Notes: generated from the sequence alone by a model not told the origin. Counted from the first letter of the stretch, positions 43,555 through 52,503 are shown. The stretch is DNA of 64,000 nt from Anaerolineaceae bacterium UBA6073 (GCA_002436085.1 DIXT01000033.1:16363-80362), one strand, 5' to 3'. Program-made: numbers and translations.

Positions 43555-43640
43555 ATGGATAACTCCTGAAAAATTGTTTTCGAGAATAATTGAGATTATA
43601 ACACGCGGTTCGCAGGGCTTAGCTCTGGGTGTATGCTGCA

Positions 43641-44333
43641 TCAACGGGGCAAACTGAGCTGTGCCCACTGCGCCGCGCCGAGTACGATCAGAAACTGCCC
43701 GAGGTGATAAGTCGCGATAATCCAGAACCTGGCATGCGGGATGCGCTTACCCATTCTGTCCGCGCCGTGCAACAGGTCTGAGGTTAAGAATAGCAGCCCG
43801 CCGGACGCGCACATACCTGCAGCGGGCAGCGGCCAGGCAGAACGAAACAGACATAAAACCGCCGAAGCAGCCATCAGCACCAGCACCGCCGCGTAGGGCA
43901 AAAAAACCTTGCGCATCGGCTTAAGCTCAGGTTTTTTGCCCGTCTTGCGGATGACATAGGCAAAGAGGGCGCCCAGCAGCAAGCCGGCAGCCGCGGCAGC
44001 CAGCAGCGTGGGAAGCAGAGGGGCGGGGGCGGCATTGAAACCATAAACGTAGGATACATGCGCCAGGAAGAAAGCGATAAGACCGGCCAGAAACCAGCGC
44101 TGCGAGCGCGGGATCAGGAATATATCCCCCAGCAAGGAGAGCCCCAGCGCGACCAGGAAAGGCAGCGCTGGCGGGTGCAGACCGCCCCATAAGACAAACA
44201 GCGCAATCAGGATTATCAGAACAATAGGCTTGGTGGCGTAATACAACCTGAGCTTTTGCATCCAGGCAGCATACCAGTTCAGCGCCGCACTGACTACTAA
44301 AGCCGGTAAGAGCATATATGCCGCCGCGGACAT
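43641..44333 (-). CDS. YhhN/TMEM86 family (lysoplasmalogenase-like) membrane protein
   Basis: A 230-residue protein with about seven or eight transmembrane segments. KPIVLI, LSLLGDIFLI, FFLAHVSYVYGF and the terminal ATYHLGQFLIVLG match the YhhN/TMEM86 family. Human TMEM86B hydrolyses lysoplasmalogen; bacterial members are less well understood. The start lies 2 bases after the era stop, so it is the tail of the long leftward operon. Plasmalogen-like lipids are known from some anaerobes, so the role is plausible but unproven. Confidence 0.85.
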   Translation of the reverse strand: MSAAAYMLLPALVVSAALNWYAAWMQKLRLYYATKPIVLIILIALFVLWGGLHPPALPFLVALGLSLLGDIFLIPRSQRWFLAGLIAFFLAHVSYVYGFNAAPAPLLPTLLAAAAAGLLLGALFAYVIRKTGKKPELKPMRKVFLPYAAVLVLMAASAVLCLFRSAWPLPAAGMCASGGLLFLTSDLLHGADRMGKRIPHARFWIIATYHLGQFLIVLGAAQWAQLSLPR

Positions 44334-44335
44334 CG

Positions 44336-45250
44336 TCAGGATTTCTGGGAGAGCCCCAGCTCCTTCAGAAAGGCCGGGTCATTCTTCCAGTCCTTGCGCA
44401 GCTTTACGGTGAGGTCAAGGAACACCTTTTGCCCGCTGGCTGCTTCGATATCCACGCGCGCGGCGGAACCAATGCGCTTGATCATGTCGCCGTTTCTGCC
44501 GATGACGATCGCTTTTTGCGCGTCCCGTTCGACGAAGATGGTCGCTTTCACATACAGAACCCCGTTCTCGCGCTCGGTGTATTCGTCCGTGCGCACAGCG
44601 ATGCTGTAGGGTACTTCGTCCTCCAATAGGGTCAGGCAGGCAGCCCGCACCATTTCGGCGGCGATGTCGCGTTCAAAGGTCTCGGTAATCTGGTCAGGCG
44701 GGTAGTACTGCGGACCTTCCGGCAAAAGCTCGCGCACCACGCGCAGCAGGTTTTCGATGCCGTTGCCGGTCTGGGCGGAAATGGACACAGCCCGCGCGCC
44801 GGGCAGCAGGTTTTCGAAGAGCGCTTTGTTGGCAGCCAGGGTCCTGCTGTCCGCCAGGTCGTTCTTGTTCAGCACCAGCAGCACCGGGATATCCCGCTGA
44901 ACTTCCTGCACCAGCGCCGCCAGGCCCTCGTCCAGCTTGTCCGGTCTTTGCGACGAGTCTGCCAGGAAAAGAATCAGGTCCGCGTCGTGCAGGGCATATT
45001 GCGCTTCAGAATTGATAAACTGGCTCAGTTTGTCTTTAGGTTCGTGCAAGCCGGGAGTATCCACAAAGATAATCTGGGCTTCGTCCGTCGTAAGGATAGC
45101 CAGCTGGCGCTTGCGCGTGGTCTGTGGTTTGGCCGAGACGCCGGCAACAGGCTGCCCAAGCAGGCGGTTGGTGAGGGTGCTTTTTCCGGCGTTGGGCTTG
45201 CCGACAATGGATACAAAACCAGATTTGTAGCCGGGCATAAGTTCGCTCAT
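44336..45250 (-). CDS. era: GTPase Era
   Basis: A 304-residue GTPase. G1 is GKPNAGKST, G3 DTPGLHEP, G4 NKND, and the C-terminal KH domain has VIGRNGDMIKRIG. This matches Era, which binds the 3' end of 16S rRNA and helps assemble the 30S subunit. The start codon overlaps the stop of the ogt gene (ATGA), so the two are coupled. Size matches the family (~300). It is followed by a YhhN gene. Confidence 0.95.
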   Translation of the reverse strand: MSELMPGYKSGFVSIVGKPNAGKSTLTNRLLGQPVAGVSAKPQTTRKRQLAILTTDEAQIIFVDTPGLHEPKDKLSQFINSEAQYALHDADLILFLADSSQRPDKLDEGLAALVQEVQRDIPVLLVLNKNDLADSRTLAANKALFENLLPGARAVSISAQTGNGIENLLRVVRELLPEGPQYYPPDQITETFERDIAAEMVRAACLTLLEDEVPYSIAVRTDEYTERENGVLYVKATIFVERDAQKAIVIGRNGDMIKRIGSAARVDIEAASGQKVFLDLTVKLRKDWKNDPAFLKELGLSQKS

Positions 45251-45792
45251 GCAATTTCTCCTGATTGGGATTTGATTTTTCCGTTCTCCACGCGCAGACC
45301 TTCGTGCCGCAGCAGCGAGGCTTTAGTGCGGATACCGTCGGGAGCGGCGAAGCCGCGCAAAGCGCCGTCCGAAGCAATGACGCGGTGGCAGGGAATAAAA
45401 AGCAGCAGCGGGTTGCGCGCCAGCGCAGAGCCAAGCGCGCGGCTGGCGCCCGGGGAAGCGATGCTTTCGGCGAGCTGCGCGTAAGTGCGCGTTTCGCCCC
45501 AGGGAATTGCAGCGCAGGCAATCAGCACCCGGGTTTGGAAAGGAGTAAGCCCGCTGAGGTTTAAGGGCAGGGAGAAGGAATGGCGCGCGCCTTGGAAATA
45601 CTCACCCAGCTGTTCGACCGCCTGTTCAAGCAGGGGCTCTTCCGGGCGGGTGGCAAACAAATCTGTAAAAGGGTGAGCTTCAGAGTAACCAAGGAAAGCG
45701 CAGCGGCGCAAGCCGTCGGGGCTGGACTGCAGGGTAAGAAGCCCTGCGGGCGTCATGACAATAATTGCGGAAAAGCTGGGAGCGTGTGCCAT
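45247..45792 (-). CDS. ogt: Methylated-DNA-protein-cysteine methyltransferase
   Basis: A 181-residue alkyltransferase. ATG 45792 is chosen since it overlaps the stop of the upstream permease (TGATG). IPCHRVIASDG holds the acceptor Cys in PCHRV, and GETRTYAQLAESI and SRALGSALARNPLLL give the DNA-binding helix and Asn hinge. These proteins remove methyl groups from O6-methylguanine in a suicide reaction. It sits between an ABC exporter and era. Family name Ogt/MGMT; the exact subgroup is not certain. Confidence 0.93.
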   Translation of the reverse strand: MAHAPSFSAIIVMTPAGLLTLQSSPDGLRRCAFLGYSEAHPFTDLFATRPEEPLLEQAVEQLGEYFQGARHSFSLPLNLSGLTPFQTRVLIACAAIPWGETRTYAQLAESIASPGASRALGSALARNPLLLFIPCHRVIASDGALRGFAAPDGIRTKASLLRHEGLRVENGKIKSQSGEIA

Positions 45793-46676
45793 CAGTAGTT
45801 GGACACCATGTCGATATTGCCGCGTTCGCGCGCGATGAAATCGAATCGTTTGTATATCAGCGCAGCCAGGGCAGCGTAAACTAAGGTGAATCCCAGCAAA
45901 ATCAGGATGAGCTGCTGATCTGAAAGATTGGTGTACATTGGGTAGGCTCTGCCAATTCCCGGCACCAGGGCTCTGCGGATAAGGGTAAGCCAGTAGCTGA
46001 TCGGAAGGGCGCTGCCCACCCACTGCAGCGGCACGGGCAGTACGCTAAGCGGGAAAACCGCTCCGGAGAAGATAAGCAGACCCGCCCCAAGGCTTTCTCC
46101 CAGAGACCAGGCGTTGTTCTTGATGATCAGCGTCCAACTGCCGAGCATGAGACCCAAACAAATCATGACTGCCATGCCAAGCACAAAAGCCGCCGCGAAG
46201 AGCCCCCACTTGACTTCAGCCAATGCAATTGGCATTTTCAGGAAGATAATCCCAAAACCCAGGGTGATCAGCACGGAAAAACAGGCTACCAGAATGCTGG
46301 CGACACTGCGGCCGAACAGGTAAACAGGCACCCGCACAGGGGCGATGTAGATGTACTTGAGCGTGCGGTAGTGCTCGCGGTCGTCTAGGATGCCGAAGGA
46401 CACGCCCTGGATGGCAGCGCCGACCAGAATGAAGAAGGCGTTGCCGATGTACAGGTTCACAAAATCCGCGCTGCCGAAGTCCCCGCCGCGAATGACCAGG
46501 TACATCACGATCAGAATCGCTGCGGTGGAGATGGGGCGGATGATGGAGTAGATCGCGAAGATAAACGGATCCGTCCAGTTGGACTCAATCATCCAACCCA
46601 GCCAGGCGCTGGTGCGGAAAGTGAGTAGCTTGCCAGGTTTGGCTTCGGAATTGGGAGTTGTCTCTGCGGAACTCAT
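45792..46676 (-). CDS. ABC-2 type transporter permease (second subunit)
   Basis: A 294-residue permease with six hydrophobic segments. SAVFPLSVLPVPLQWVG-like and ALPISYWLTLIRRAL in the last third match the ABC-2 (DrrB/NodJ-type) signature region. It lies 5 bases after the other permease gene and is coupled to ogt. Together with the adjacent ATPase it would form an exporter; substrate unknown (drug, lipid or polysaccharide precursors are usual). Confidence 0.88.
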   Translation of the reverse strand: MSSAETTPNSEAKPGKLLTFRTSAWLGWMIESNWTDPFIFAIYSIIRPISTAAILIVMYLVIRGGDFGSADFVNLYIGNAFFILVGAAIQGVSFGILDDREHYRTLKYIYIAPVRVPVYLFGRSVASILVACFSVLITLGFGIIFLKMPIALAEVKWGLFAAAFVLGMAVMICLGLMLGSWTLIIKNNAWSLGESLGAGLLIFSGAVFPLSVLPVPLQWVGSALPISYWLTLIRRALVPGIGRAYPMYTNLSDQQLILILLGFTLVYAALAALIYKRFDFIARERGNIDMVSNY

Positions 46677-46681
46677 GACGA

Positions 46682-47524
46682 TTAATCCAGTCTGTCCGTG
46701 ATTTTACCGTGTTTGATTGCCAGCCTCTCCATGCGGCGCAGCGTGAGAAACGCGGCGGCTAAGAAGAGCACCGACAGGATTGCCAGGATTATCAATTCCA
46801 GCTTGACTGAAAGGAAACCCAGCAGCGCGGTGGAAGGGAAAACCAACTGGCGGATGGCGTCCATGCCCAGCGTGAGCGGGACGATGGATGCGGCTGCCGC
46901 GACCCAAAAATTAAACGCGCTCACCGGGAAGTAAAAACCGGAAAACAGCATCACCGGCGCCTGCAGCAAATTCGCGCTGTGCCAGGCTTCGCGATTGAAA
47001 AGCAGGAAGAGGGACGAGAGCATCATGCCCATCCCGTACAGCGCGACCATGGTGAGCACAAATACCAGAAACAGCGCCCAGAAACTGGTGATGGTGTAGC
47101 TTACCTGGAAAAGCAGGTTTCCGACAACCAGAATGACCAGCGCGCGGATGGTGGTCGAAAAGAGGCCGCCGCTGGCCATACCGAACAGAATTGCCATCAG
47201 GGGGGTCGGCGACATGACGTACAGCGCCAGGTTGCCGGTTTCTTTCTCCCAGTAAAGCTGGCTGGACATAGACCAGAGGATATTAATCCAATAGGCGGTC
47301 ATCGCGCTGCCAAGCACCACAAAGCCGATGTACTCCTCCGGAGCCTTGAGGGCGCGGTAGATATAGACGTACCCGACCATGGTCAGGAATGGCAGGAAAA
47401 TATCAAAAAACAGCCAGGAAAGGTCCCGCTGGGTGCCGATGACGCGTGGATAAGACCTGCCGATGACAGACTGCAGGAACAGGCGCGCGCCGCTGTTGCG
47501 GGTGACTTTAGTCTGCAGCGCCAT
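46682..47524 (-). CDS. ABC-2 type transporter permease (first subunit)
   Basis: A 280-residue permease with about six transmembrane segments. SFWALFLVFVLTMVALYG and NLLQAPVMLFSGFYFPVSAF match the ABC-2 family. Its start lies 17 bases inside the ATPase gene, so translation is coupled. The two permeases are diverged from one another and probably form a heterodimer with one ATPase. Confidence 0.88.
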   Translation of the reverse strand: MALQTKVTRNSGARLFLQSVIGRSYPRVIGTQRDLSWLFFDIFLPFLTMVGYVYIYRALKAPEEYIGFVVLGSAMTAYWINILWSMSSQLYWEKETGNLALYVMSPTPLMAILFGMASGGLFSTTIRALVILVVGNLLFQVSYTITSFWALFLVFVLTMVALYGMGMMLSSLFLLFNREAWHSANLLQAPVMLFSGFYFPVSAFNFWVAAAASIVPLTLGMDAIRQLVFPSTALLGFLSVKLELIILAILSVLFLAAAFLTLRRMERLAIKHGKITDRLD

Positions 47525-48512
47525 TTTCTACGTCCTTCATCGATTTGCCCACCAGGCTGATAAAAACATCTTCCAGGCTGGCTTCGCGCTTGTGCAGTGT
47601 GGTGATGCGGCTGCCTTTGGCGGTCAGGAAACCGAGCAGGCCCGCGAGCACGCTGTCATCTGAGAGCACCAGTTCCAGCTCGGCGCCGCTTTCTACTTGC
47701 CTGAGGGTGCCCTGGCGGAAACCTGCTATCCCTTTCAGTTCTTCAAAGTCTTTTTCGTCCAACGCGCTTACCTGCAGGGAGTAGACCCCCTCACTGCGCA
47801 GGCTTTGCTTCAGGTTCTGGGGTGTGTCGCAAGCCAGGATTTTCCCCTGGTTGATAATCGCCACCCGGTCGCACATTTCCTCCGCCTCGACCATGTAGTG
47901 CGTGGTCAGCAAAAGCGTACGGGTCGGGTCGTCATCCACCCACTGGCGCACAAAGCGCCGCACGTCGCGCGCTGCGCCAACGTCCAGGCCAAGCGTAGGT
48001 TCATCCAAAAAGAGCACGGTCGGGTCGGTCATAAATCCGCGCACGATGTTCATCTTTTGGCGCAAGCCGGTGCTGAGGTTGCTGCTCTTGGTGTTCGCGC
48101 GGTCTTCCAGTCCGACGATTTTGAGCAGTTCCATAATGCGCGCGTTAGCTTGCCTGGAGGGGATGCCGTAGAACTGGGTGAACATCCACAAGTTTTCGCG
48201 CACGGTCAGCAGCCCATAACCGGAGGTCTCGCCGCCGGACACCATGTTGATTTGCCGCCGGATTTCTTCAGGCTGGCGGGCAACGTCCAGTCCGTTCACG
48301 TGCGCGAATCCGCTGCTGGGGGCCAGCAGCGTGGTAAGCACCTTGATTAAGGTCGTCTTGCCCGCGCCGTTTGGTCCGAGCAGCCCAAAAAGCTCACCTT
48401 GGTTCACGGACAGGTTCACATTGTCGAGCGCGACCAGGGTGTGCGCTGCTTCTTTGCGGGTTTTCTTGACTTTATAAATCCGTCCTAATGCTTCAGTTTC
48501 AACAGCAAACAT
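47508..48512 (-). CDS. ABC exporter ATPase subunit
   Basis: A 334-residue ATPase starting at ATG 48512 with GAGGA upstream. Walker A GPNGAGKTT, signature LSTGLRQKM (LSTG rather than LSGG), Walker B VLFLDEPTLGLD, and switch TTHYMVEAEEMCD are present. The domain order and the C-terminal extension fit the DrrA/CcmA/NatA-type exporter ATPases. It starts the leftward operon: ATPase, permease, permease, ogt, era, YhhN. The 243-base spacer to the divergent phosphoribosyltransferase gene holds a large hairpin. Confidence 0.92.
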   Translation of the reverse strand: MFAVETEALGRIYKVKKTRKEAAHTLVALDNVNLSVNQGELFGLLGPNGAGKTTLIKVLTTLLAPSSGFAHVNGLDVARQPEEIRRQINMVSGGETSGYGLLTVRENLWMFTQFYGIPSRQANARIMELLKIVGLEDRANTKSSNLSTGLRQKMNIVRGFMTDPTVLFLDEPTLGLDVGAARDVRRFVRQWVDDDPTRTLLLTTHYMVEAEEMCDRVAIINQGKILACDTPQNLKQSLRSEGVYSLQVSALDEKDFEELKGIAGFRQGTLRQVESGAELELVLSDDSVLAGLLGFLTAKGSRITTLHKREASLEDVFISLVGKSMKDVENGAAD

Positions 48513-48625
48513 GCAATCCTCAAAATCGTAGGGTAAACGTAGGTTAATCGTCAAGCAGTGCAGGGATATATTGTATATGATATTGATTGAAAGGGCGACT
48601 TCTCTTCTTCTTCTCCTCCTTAAAC

Positions 48626-48656
48626 CTAGTGCCGGGGTCGGCGTCCCTGGCACTAG
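48626..48656. promoter_or_regulatory. GC-rich hairpin in the divergent spacer
   Basis: CTAGTGCCGGGG pairs with the segment ending in GGCACTAG (outer 8-bp perfect stem, 48626-48633 and 48649-48656, then one G-T and three G-C pairs) around a 7-base loop. It lies 100 bases before the phosphoribosyltransferase start and 114 before the ABC ATPase start. Neither side has a clear T-run in the right place. Could be a regulatory or RNA structure; uncertain. Confidence 0.4.
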
Positions 48657-48755
48657 CTGATTCTAAGGGGATTTTTTATGTGTTAGGGAAATCGCCAGGT
48701 CCCGCGAGCGGTTTTGGTTTAGAATCCAAGTATATTATCCGCCTCAGGAGGCATT

Positions 48756-49310
48756 ATGGAAAATGAACGCGCGACTTACCCAATTGATATCGCAGGCGTG
48801 CATCGCGAACTACCCCTGTTTGAAGTAAAACCAGGCTTACGGATTGCTATTCTGAATATTCTTGGCGATGTGGAGCTGGTGGATGCCTGCGCGAAAGCCC
48901 TGGCTGAAAAACTTGCCGGACTGGCTTATGACGTTATTTTGACCGCCGAGTCCAAGAGTATCCCCATCGCCCACATGCTAGCGGCAGTCACAGGTAAACC
49001 CTACATCGTACTGCGCAAAGAGTGCAAACCTTATATGGGAAACGCAATTGAAGCCGAAACCCTTTCCATCACGACCGGTAAACCGCAGAAGCTGTATCTG
49101 GACGAGAAAGACTGCGACCTGATGAAAGGAAAAAGCGTTCTGATTTTGGATGACGTCATCAGCACAGGTTCCACCCTGCAGGGCATGCGTTTGATCGTGG
49201 AAAAAGCCGGCGCGCGGGTTGCCGCTGAAGCTTCCATCCTCACCGAAGGCGACCGCGCGGAATGGATGCGCATAATCTCCCTTGGGCATTTGCCCGTATT
49301 CTACGATTAA
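48756..49310 (+). CDS. Phosphoribosyltransferase (adenine/xanthine PRT-like)
   Basis: A 184-residue PRTase starting at ATG 48756 after CAGGAGG. The PRPP loop is VLILDDVISTGSTL (residues 128-141), and TAESKSIPIAH plus KPYIVLRKECKPYM match the APRT-like group. Such enzymes join a base to PRPP to recover purines. Length (~180) and the R-K region fit APRT rather than XPRT, but related regulators (PurR-type) share this fold. It is followed by a HicB/DinB-like gene 11 bases downstream. Confidence 0.85.
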   Translation: MENERATYPIDIAGVHRELPLFEVKPGLRIAILNILGDVELVDACAKALAEKLAGLAYDVILTAESKSIPIAHMLAAVTGKPYIVLRKECKPYMGNAIEAETLSITTGKPQKLYLDEKDCDLMKGKSVLILDDVISTGSTLQGMRLIVEKAGARVAAEASILTEGDRAEWMRIISLGHLPVFYD

Positions 49311-49321
49311 TTGAATAAAAA

Positions 49322-50026
49322 ATGACAGAAATGTTAATCCGCGTGGGTATGGAGGCTTTGAGCCCGGAGCGCATGCTTGCCTGGGGACTGGACTTTCCGG
49401 GCTGCTTCGCTTATGGACGTAGTGATGCCGAGGCATTGCTGCGCTTTGCCGGCAATTTACTCAATTATGGAGCCTGGGTAAGCTTGCATACGGAAGAGCC
49501 CTGGTTCCATCTCGGGAATGTGGATTTCCGCTTGGTTGAAGCGTATCAGGGGGGCGGACTGCCGGCGGAACACAGCGAGGATGGCTCCATAGCGTTTTTT
49601 GAGGATGATTTCCGAACGTTGCAGCAGGATGAAATCGGTAATGCTCTTAATGTTTACCGCTGGCAGCGCGAGGAACTGCTGGCCGGTCTGGAATTCATTC
49701 CCACTGAACTGCTGGGACGAAAAACCTTCGGCGAAACCCGGACAATCCAGGAGGTTTTGCTGCACATTGCGCGGACGGAACTTCTGTACCTGAACAAGCT
49801 CGAACTGTGGGCAGAACCTTTGCCAAAGGAGCTAAAGCCGCTTGACGCGCTTCAGTTTAGTCAGGAGAAAGTAGAAACGCTTTTACCCGGGCTGGAGGAG
49901 AACCCCGCGGCTTTGGAAGTAGATGGAGAATTATGGTCGTGCCGGAAACTGGTGCGGCGCCTGCTTTGGCATCATCGCGTTCAGATTGATGCTGTCAAGC
50001 GTCTGGTTGGACAGCCGGGGGCTTAA
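49322..50026 (+). CDS. HicB-like/DinB-like fusion protein
   Basis: A 234-residue protein. The N-terminal ~60 residues read LDFPGCFAYGRSDAEALLRF, the HicB antitoxin-type 'fPGC.. G.t.eEA' pattern; no HicA toxin gene is adjacent. The remainder has a helical bundle with VYRWQREELLAGLEFIP, VLLHIARTELLYL and RLLWHHRVQIDAVKRL, with histidines placed as in DinB/YfiT metal-binding four-helix proteins. It is 11 bases after the phosphoribosyltransferase gene and ends at a terminator. Such a fusion is not a classical toxin-antitoxin layout. Function unknown. Confidence 0.65.
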   Translation: MTEMLIRVGMEALSPERMLAWGLDFPGCFAYGRSDAEALLRFAGNLLNYGAWVSLHTEEPWFHLGNVDFRLVEAYQGGGLPAEHSEDGSIAFFEDDFRTLQQDEIGNALNVYRWQREELLAGLEFIPTELLGRKTFGETRTIQEVLLHIARTELLYLNKLELWAEPLPKELKPLDALQFSQEKVETLLPGLEENPAALEVDGELWSCRKLVRRLLWHHRVQIDAVKRLVGQPGA

Positions 50027-50033
50027 AAGCAAA

Positions 50034-50056
50034 CCAGGCGCCTCACCTGCGCCTGG
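50034..50056 (+). terminator. Terminator after the HicB/DinB-like gene
   Basis: Stem CCAGGCGC / GCGCCTGG (8 bp) with loop CTCACCT, 8 bases past the stop, followed by CTTACTTTC. The T-run is weak. Confidence 0.6.
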
Positions 50057-50132
50057 CTTACTTTCGATCAACATAGTGTTTCGTCACTTCATGATCCTGA
50101 TTTGAACAAATTTGAAAGGAGAGAAACAATAA

Positions 50133-50292
50133 GTGTTCAAATCTGATGACCATATTAGCACGCGTCAATTAAATCTGAATAAAACCAATGTTATCAATTT
50201 GTTAATAAGTTGTTACGGAGTATTAAACAGTCGCCTATAGCCGAGACCGGCTGCTGTAAAGGTCTCATGTGGAATGACAGGAATATCCCATA
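50133..50292 (+). pseudogene. Remnant of a ROK-family regulator N-terminus
   Basis: GTG 50133, with AAAGGAGAG upstream, opens 35 codons (STRQLNLNKTNVINLLISCY in its middle) to a TAG at 50238. The pattern Q-x-L-N-x-x-x-V-(I/L)-x-L-L and the following LNSRL resemble the N-terminal winged helix of ROK/NagC regulators. A one-base shift just after the stop gives AETGCCKGLMWND, the continuation of the helix-turn-helix (cf. 'aelTGLSKgTV'). Nothing of the sugar-kinase domain remains. I call it a decayed fragment; the frame shift could also be chance. Confidence 0.45.
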
Positions 50293-50359
50293 ACCCTGAG
50301 CTGGCTGGCTCAAAACTCTCTAAACCCGGCTGGTTTATGCTATCATTACTCTTACGAAT

Positions 50360-50869
50360 ATGAAAAAACGCGCCCCTATTCTGCCATATCTGTTGTTAAA
50401 CGTTTTAGTCACCACTGGAACGATTGTGCTTGTGCTGTTCCTGTGGCAGAAGCTGGGGGGCAGCCTGCCTGCGCTGAATCTACCTAAGATTGCAGCAGAA
50501 CCCACCCAAATTACTAAGCAGCCGACGAAAGCCGCCCCCGCGCAGCAGCCCGCTGGGGACGCGGAATTGAGCATCGAGGCGGTTGTCGGCGTGGGGAACC
50601 GCGACCTGGAATACATTCTGGTCCGCAACCAAGGCGAAACGACGGTGGACCTGGCAGGCTGGGAAATATCCGGTTCCGGCGGGGAACGCTACACTTTCCC
50701 CGCGCTGAAGCTGAACAAGAACGGAGCAATCCGCCTTTACACACGCTCTGGCACGGATTCGGTCATTGAGCTTTTCTGGAATTCAGCTGAAGCGCTGTGG
50801 AAAACCGGTGAGGAAATTGTGTTATCCGAACCTGGCGGCAGCGCACAATCCACATATCAGATACCTTAG
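50360..50869 (+). CDS. Membrane-anchored lamin-tail-domain protein
   Basis: A 169-residue protein. One N-terminal transmembrane segment (LPYLLLNVLVTTGTIVLVLFL), a Pro/Thr/Ala/Gln-rich linker, then a domain reading DLEYILVRNQGETTVDLAGW and RYTFPALKLNKNGAIRLYT, which matches lamin-tail domains (LTD). LTDs occur on bacterial surface proteins and nucleases and may bind other proteins or DNA. It lies 11 bases before dnaX, so it is the first gene of that operon; the functional link is unclear. Confidence 0.8.
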   Translation: MKKRAPILPYLLLNVLVTTGTIVLVLFLWQKLGGSLPALNLPKIAAEPTQITKQPTKAAPAQQPAGDAELSIEAVVGVGNRDLEYILVRNQGETTVDLAGWEISGSGGERYTFPALKLNKNGAIRLYTRSGTDSVIELFWNSAEALWKTGEEIVLSEPGGSAQSTYQIP

Positions 50870-50880
50870 GGGAGAAAACC

Positions 50881-52503
50881 ATGTCTCAAGCCCTTTATCG
50901 CACCTGGCGCCCGTCTTCCTGGGATGAAGTCGCGGGGCAGGAACACATCGTCCAGACGCTGCGCAATGCCGTCGTCTCCAACCGTGTGAACCAGGCGTAT
51001 CTTTTTGCAGGGCCGCGCGGAACCGGCAAGACTACCTCTGCCCGCCTGCTGGCAAAGGCGGTCAACTGCCTCGCGGAAAACCCCGCCGACAGGCCGTGCA
51101 ACGTTTGCGAAAACTGCAAAGCGGTCAACCAGGGGCGTTTTCTGGACCTGATTGAAATTGACGCGGCCTCTAATACCAGCGTGGATGATGTGCGCGAGCT
51201 GCGGGATACGATCAACTTCGCGCCCAGCCAGGGCAAGTTTAAGGTTTACATCATCGATGAAGTGCACATGCTGTCCACCTCTGCGTTTAACGCGCTGCTT
51301 AAGACCCTGGAAGAGCCTCCCAGCCATGTAATTTTTATCCTGGCGACCACCGAAATCCACAAAATCCCCGCCACGGTGCTCTCCCGCTGCCAGCGGCACG
51401 AATTCCGGCGCATCCCGCTGAATCAGATCGTCGAAAAACTGCGTCTGATTTGCGAGCAGGAAAAAATCCAGATTGACGAAGACGCCTTAAGCCTGATCGC
51501 GCGCCAATCTACCGGCAGCATGCGCGACGCAATCTCGCTGGTAGACCAGCTGGCGTCCTTGCAGGGACGCGTGACCCTGGCTGCGGCACAGGATATCCTG
51601 GGCACGGCTACCAGCCAGACGGTTATTGATTTGGTCCAAGCTGTGCAGGAAAAGGACAGCGCGCGCGGCCTGGAATTAATCCACGCCGCCCTGGATGGTG
51701 GAGCCGACCCGCGCCAGTTTGCCCGCCAGGTCGTGGATTACCTGCGCTCGCTGCTTGTTGTCAAGCTGAGCGGCGGCAAAGATTTGGAACTGCTGCCTGA
51801 AGTACGCAGCACGGTGAACAAACAGGCTGCAGCTTTCAGCGCCGCGGAGTTGATTGCTGGAATCAACGAATTCAGCAAAGCCGCAGCTGAGCTGAAAGCC
51901 AACTGGCACCCTGGATTGGGGCTGGAACTGGCTTTTGCCAAATCTGTTTCTCAATCGGAAGCTTCCGTCGCGATGCCTGCTCTGGTACCCGAAAAAAATG
52001 TCAGGGTAACGCCAAAGACGCATGAACAAAGCAAGCCCGCTCCTGAACCCCCGAAAGAACGCAAGCCCGAGGTAAAAGCAGCGGAAGCGAGTCCGGCCGC
52101 GGAAGCGCCCGCGGAGCCGGCACCCAGAACGAACGGGGAGTTGAACCTTGAAAACCTGCTGCTGGACTGGGATAAAATCAAACGGGAAGTGCGCGGAGTG
52201 GACCAGGTGGCCAGCGCGCTCCTGAATTCCTCGCGGATTATTCGCGTGGAAAACAACACCATCACGCTTGGCTTTAAAAGCGACCTGCTGCGGGACAAGA
52301 TGAACGAGGAAAAACCGCTGAAGGTTGTGCGGGGAGTGCTGGCGAAGTTTTATCCTGAAGAAGTGCTGATTGTCTGCACGGCGGGCACACAGGCTGTCGA
52401 AGAGCATCCGGATATCGTACCCAACGGCCTGGTCGATATGACCCTGCGCGAGTTGGGCGGGCGGGTGCGCAAGAAAACTGTAAATAACGAGAAGAAGGAA
52501 TAA
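50881..52503 (+). CDS. dnaX: DNA polymerase III subunits gamma/tau
   Basis: A 540-residue clamp-loader ATPase. Walker A is GPRGTGKTTSARLL (~residues 44-57), the zinc module has Cys at CLAENPADRPCNVCENC (~62-79), and IIDEVHMLSTSAFNALLK is the Walker B region. SRCQRHEFRRIP is the arginine finger area. The C-terminal ~200 residues include an Ala/Pro/Glu-rich stretch and a final domain. Gamma/tau loads the beta sliding clamp. No slippery frameshift site was looked for in detail. It stands one base before ybaB, which is one operon with recR. Confidence 0.95.
   Translation: MSQALYRTWRPSSWDEVAGQEHIVQTLRNAVVSNRVNQAYLFAGPRGTGKTTSARLLAKAVNCLAENPADRPCNVCENCKAVNQGRFLDLIEIDAASNTSVDDVRELRDTINFAPSQGKFKVYIIDEVHMLSTSAFNALLKTLEEPPSHVIFILATTEIHKIPATVLSRCQRHEFRRIPLNQIVEKLRLICEQEKIQIDEDALSLIARQSTGSMRDAISLVDQLASLQGRVTLAAAQDILGTATSQTVIDLVQAVQEKDSARGLELIHAALDGGADPRQFARQVVDYLRSLLVVKLSGGKDLELLPEVRSTVNKQAAAFSAAELIAGINEFSKAAAELKANWHPGLGLELAFAKSVSQSEASVAMPALVPEKNVRVTPKTHEQSKPAPEPPKERKPEVKAAEASPAAEAPAEPAPRTNGELNLENLLLDWDKIKREVRGVDQVASALLNSSRIIRVENNTITLGFKSDLLRDKMNEEKPLKVVRGVLAKFYPEEVLIVCTAGTQAVEEHPDIVPNGLVDMTLRELGGRVRKKTVNNEKKE

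Noticed and set aside
49322..49500. HicAB toxin-antitoxin system
   Set aside because: No HicA toxin gene is adjacent and the HicB-like part is fused to another domain.
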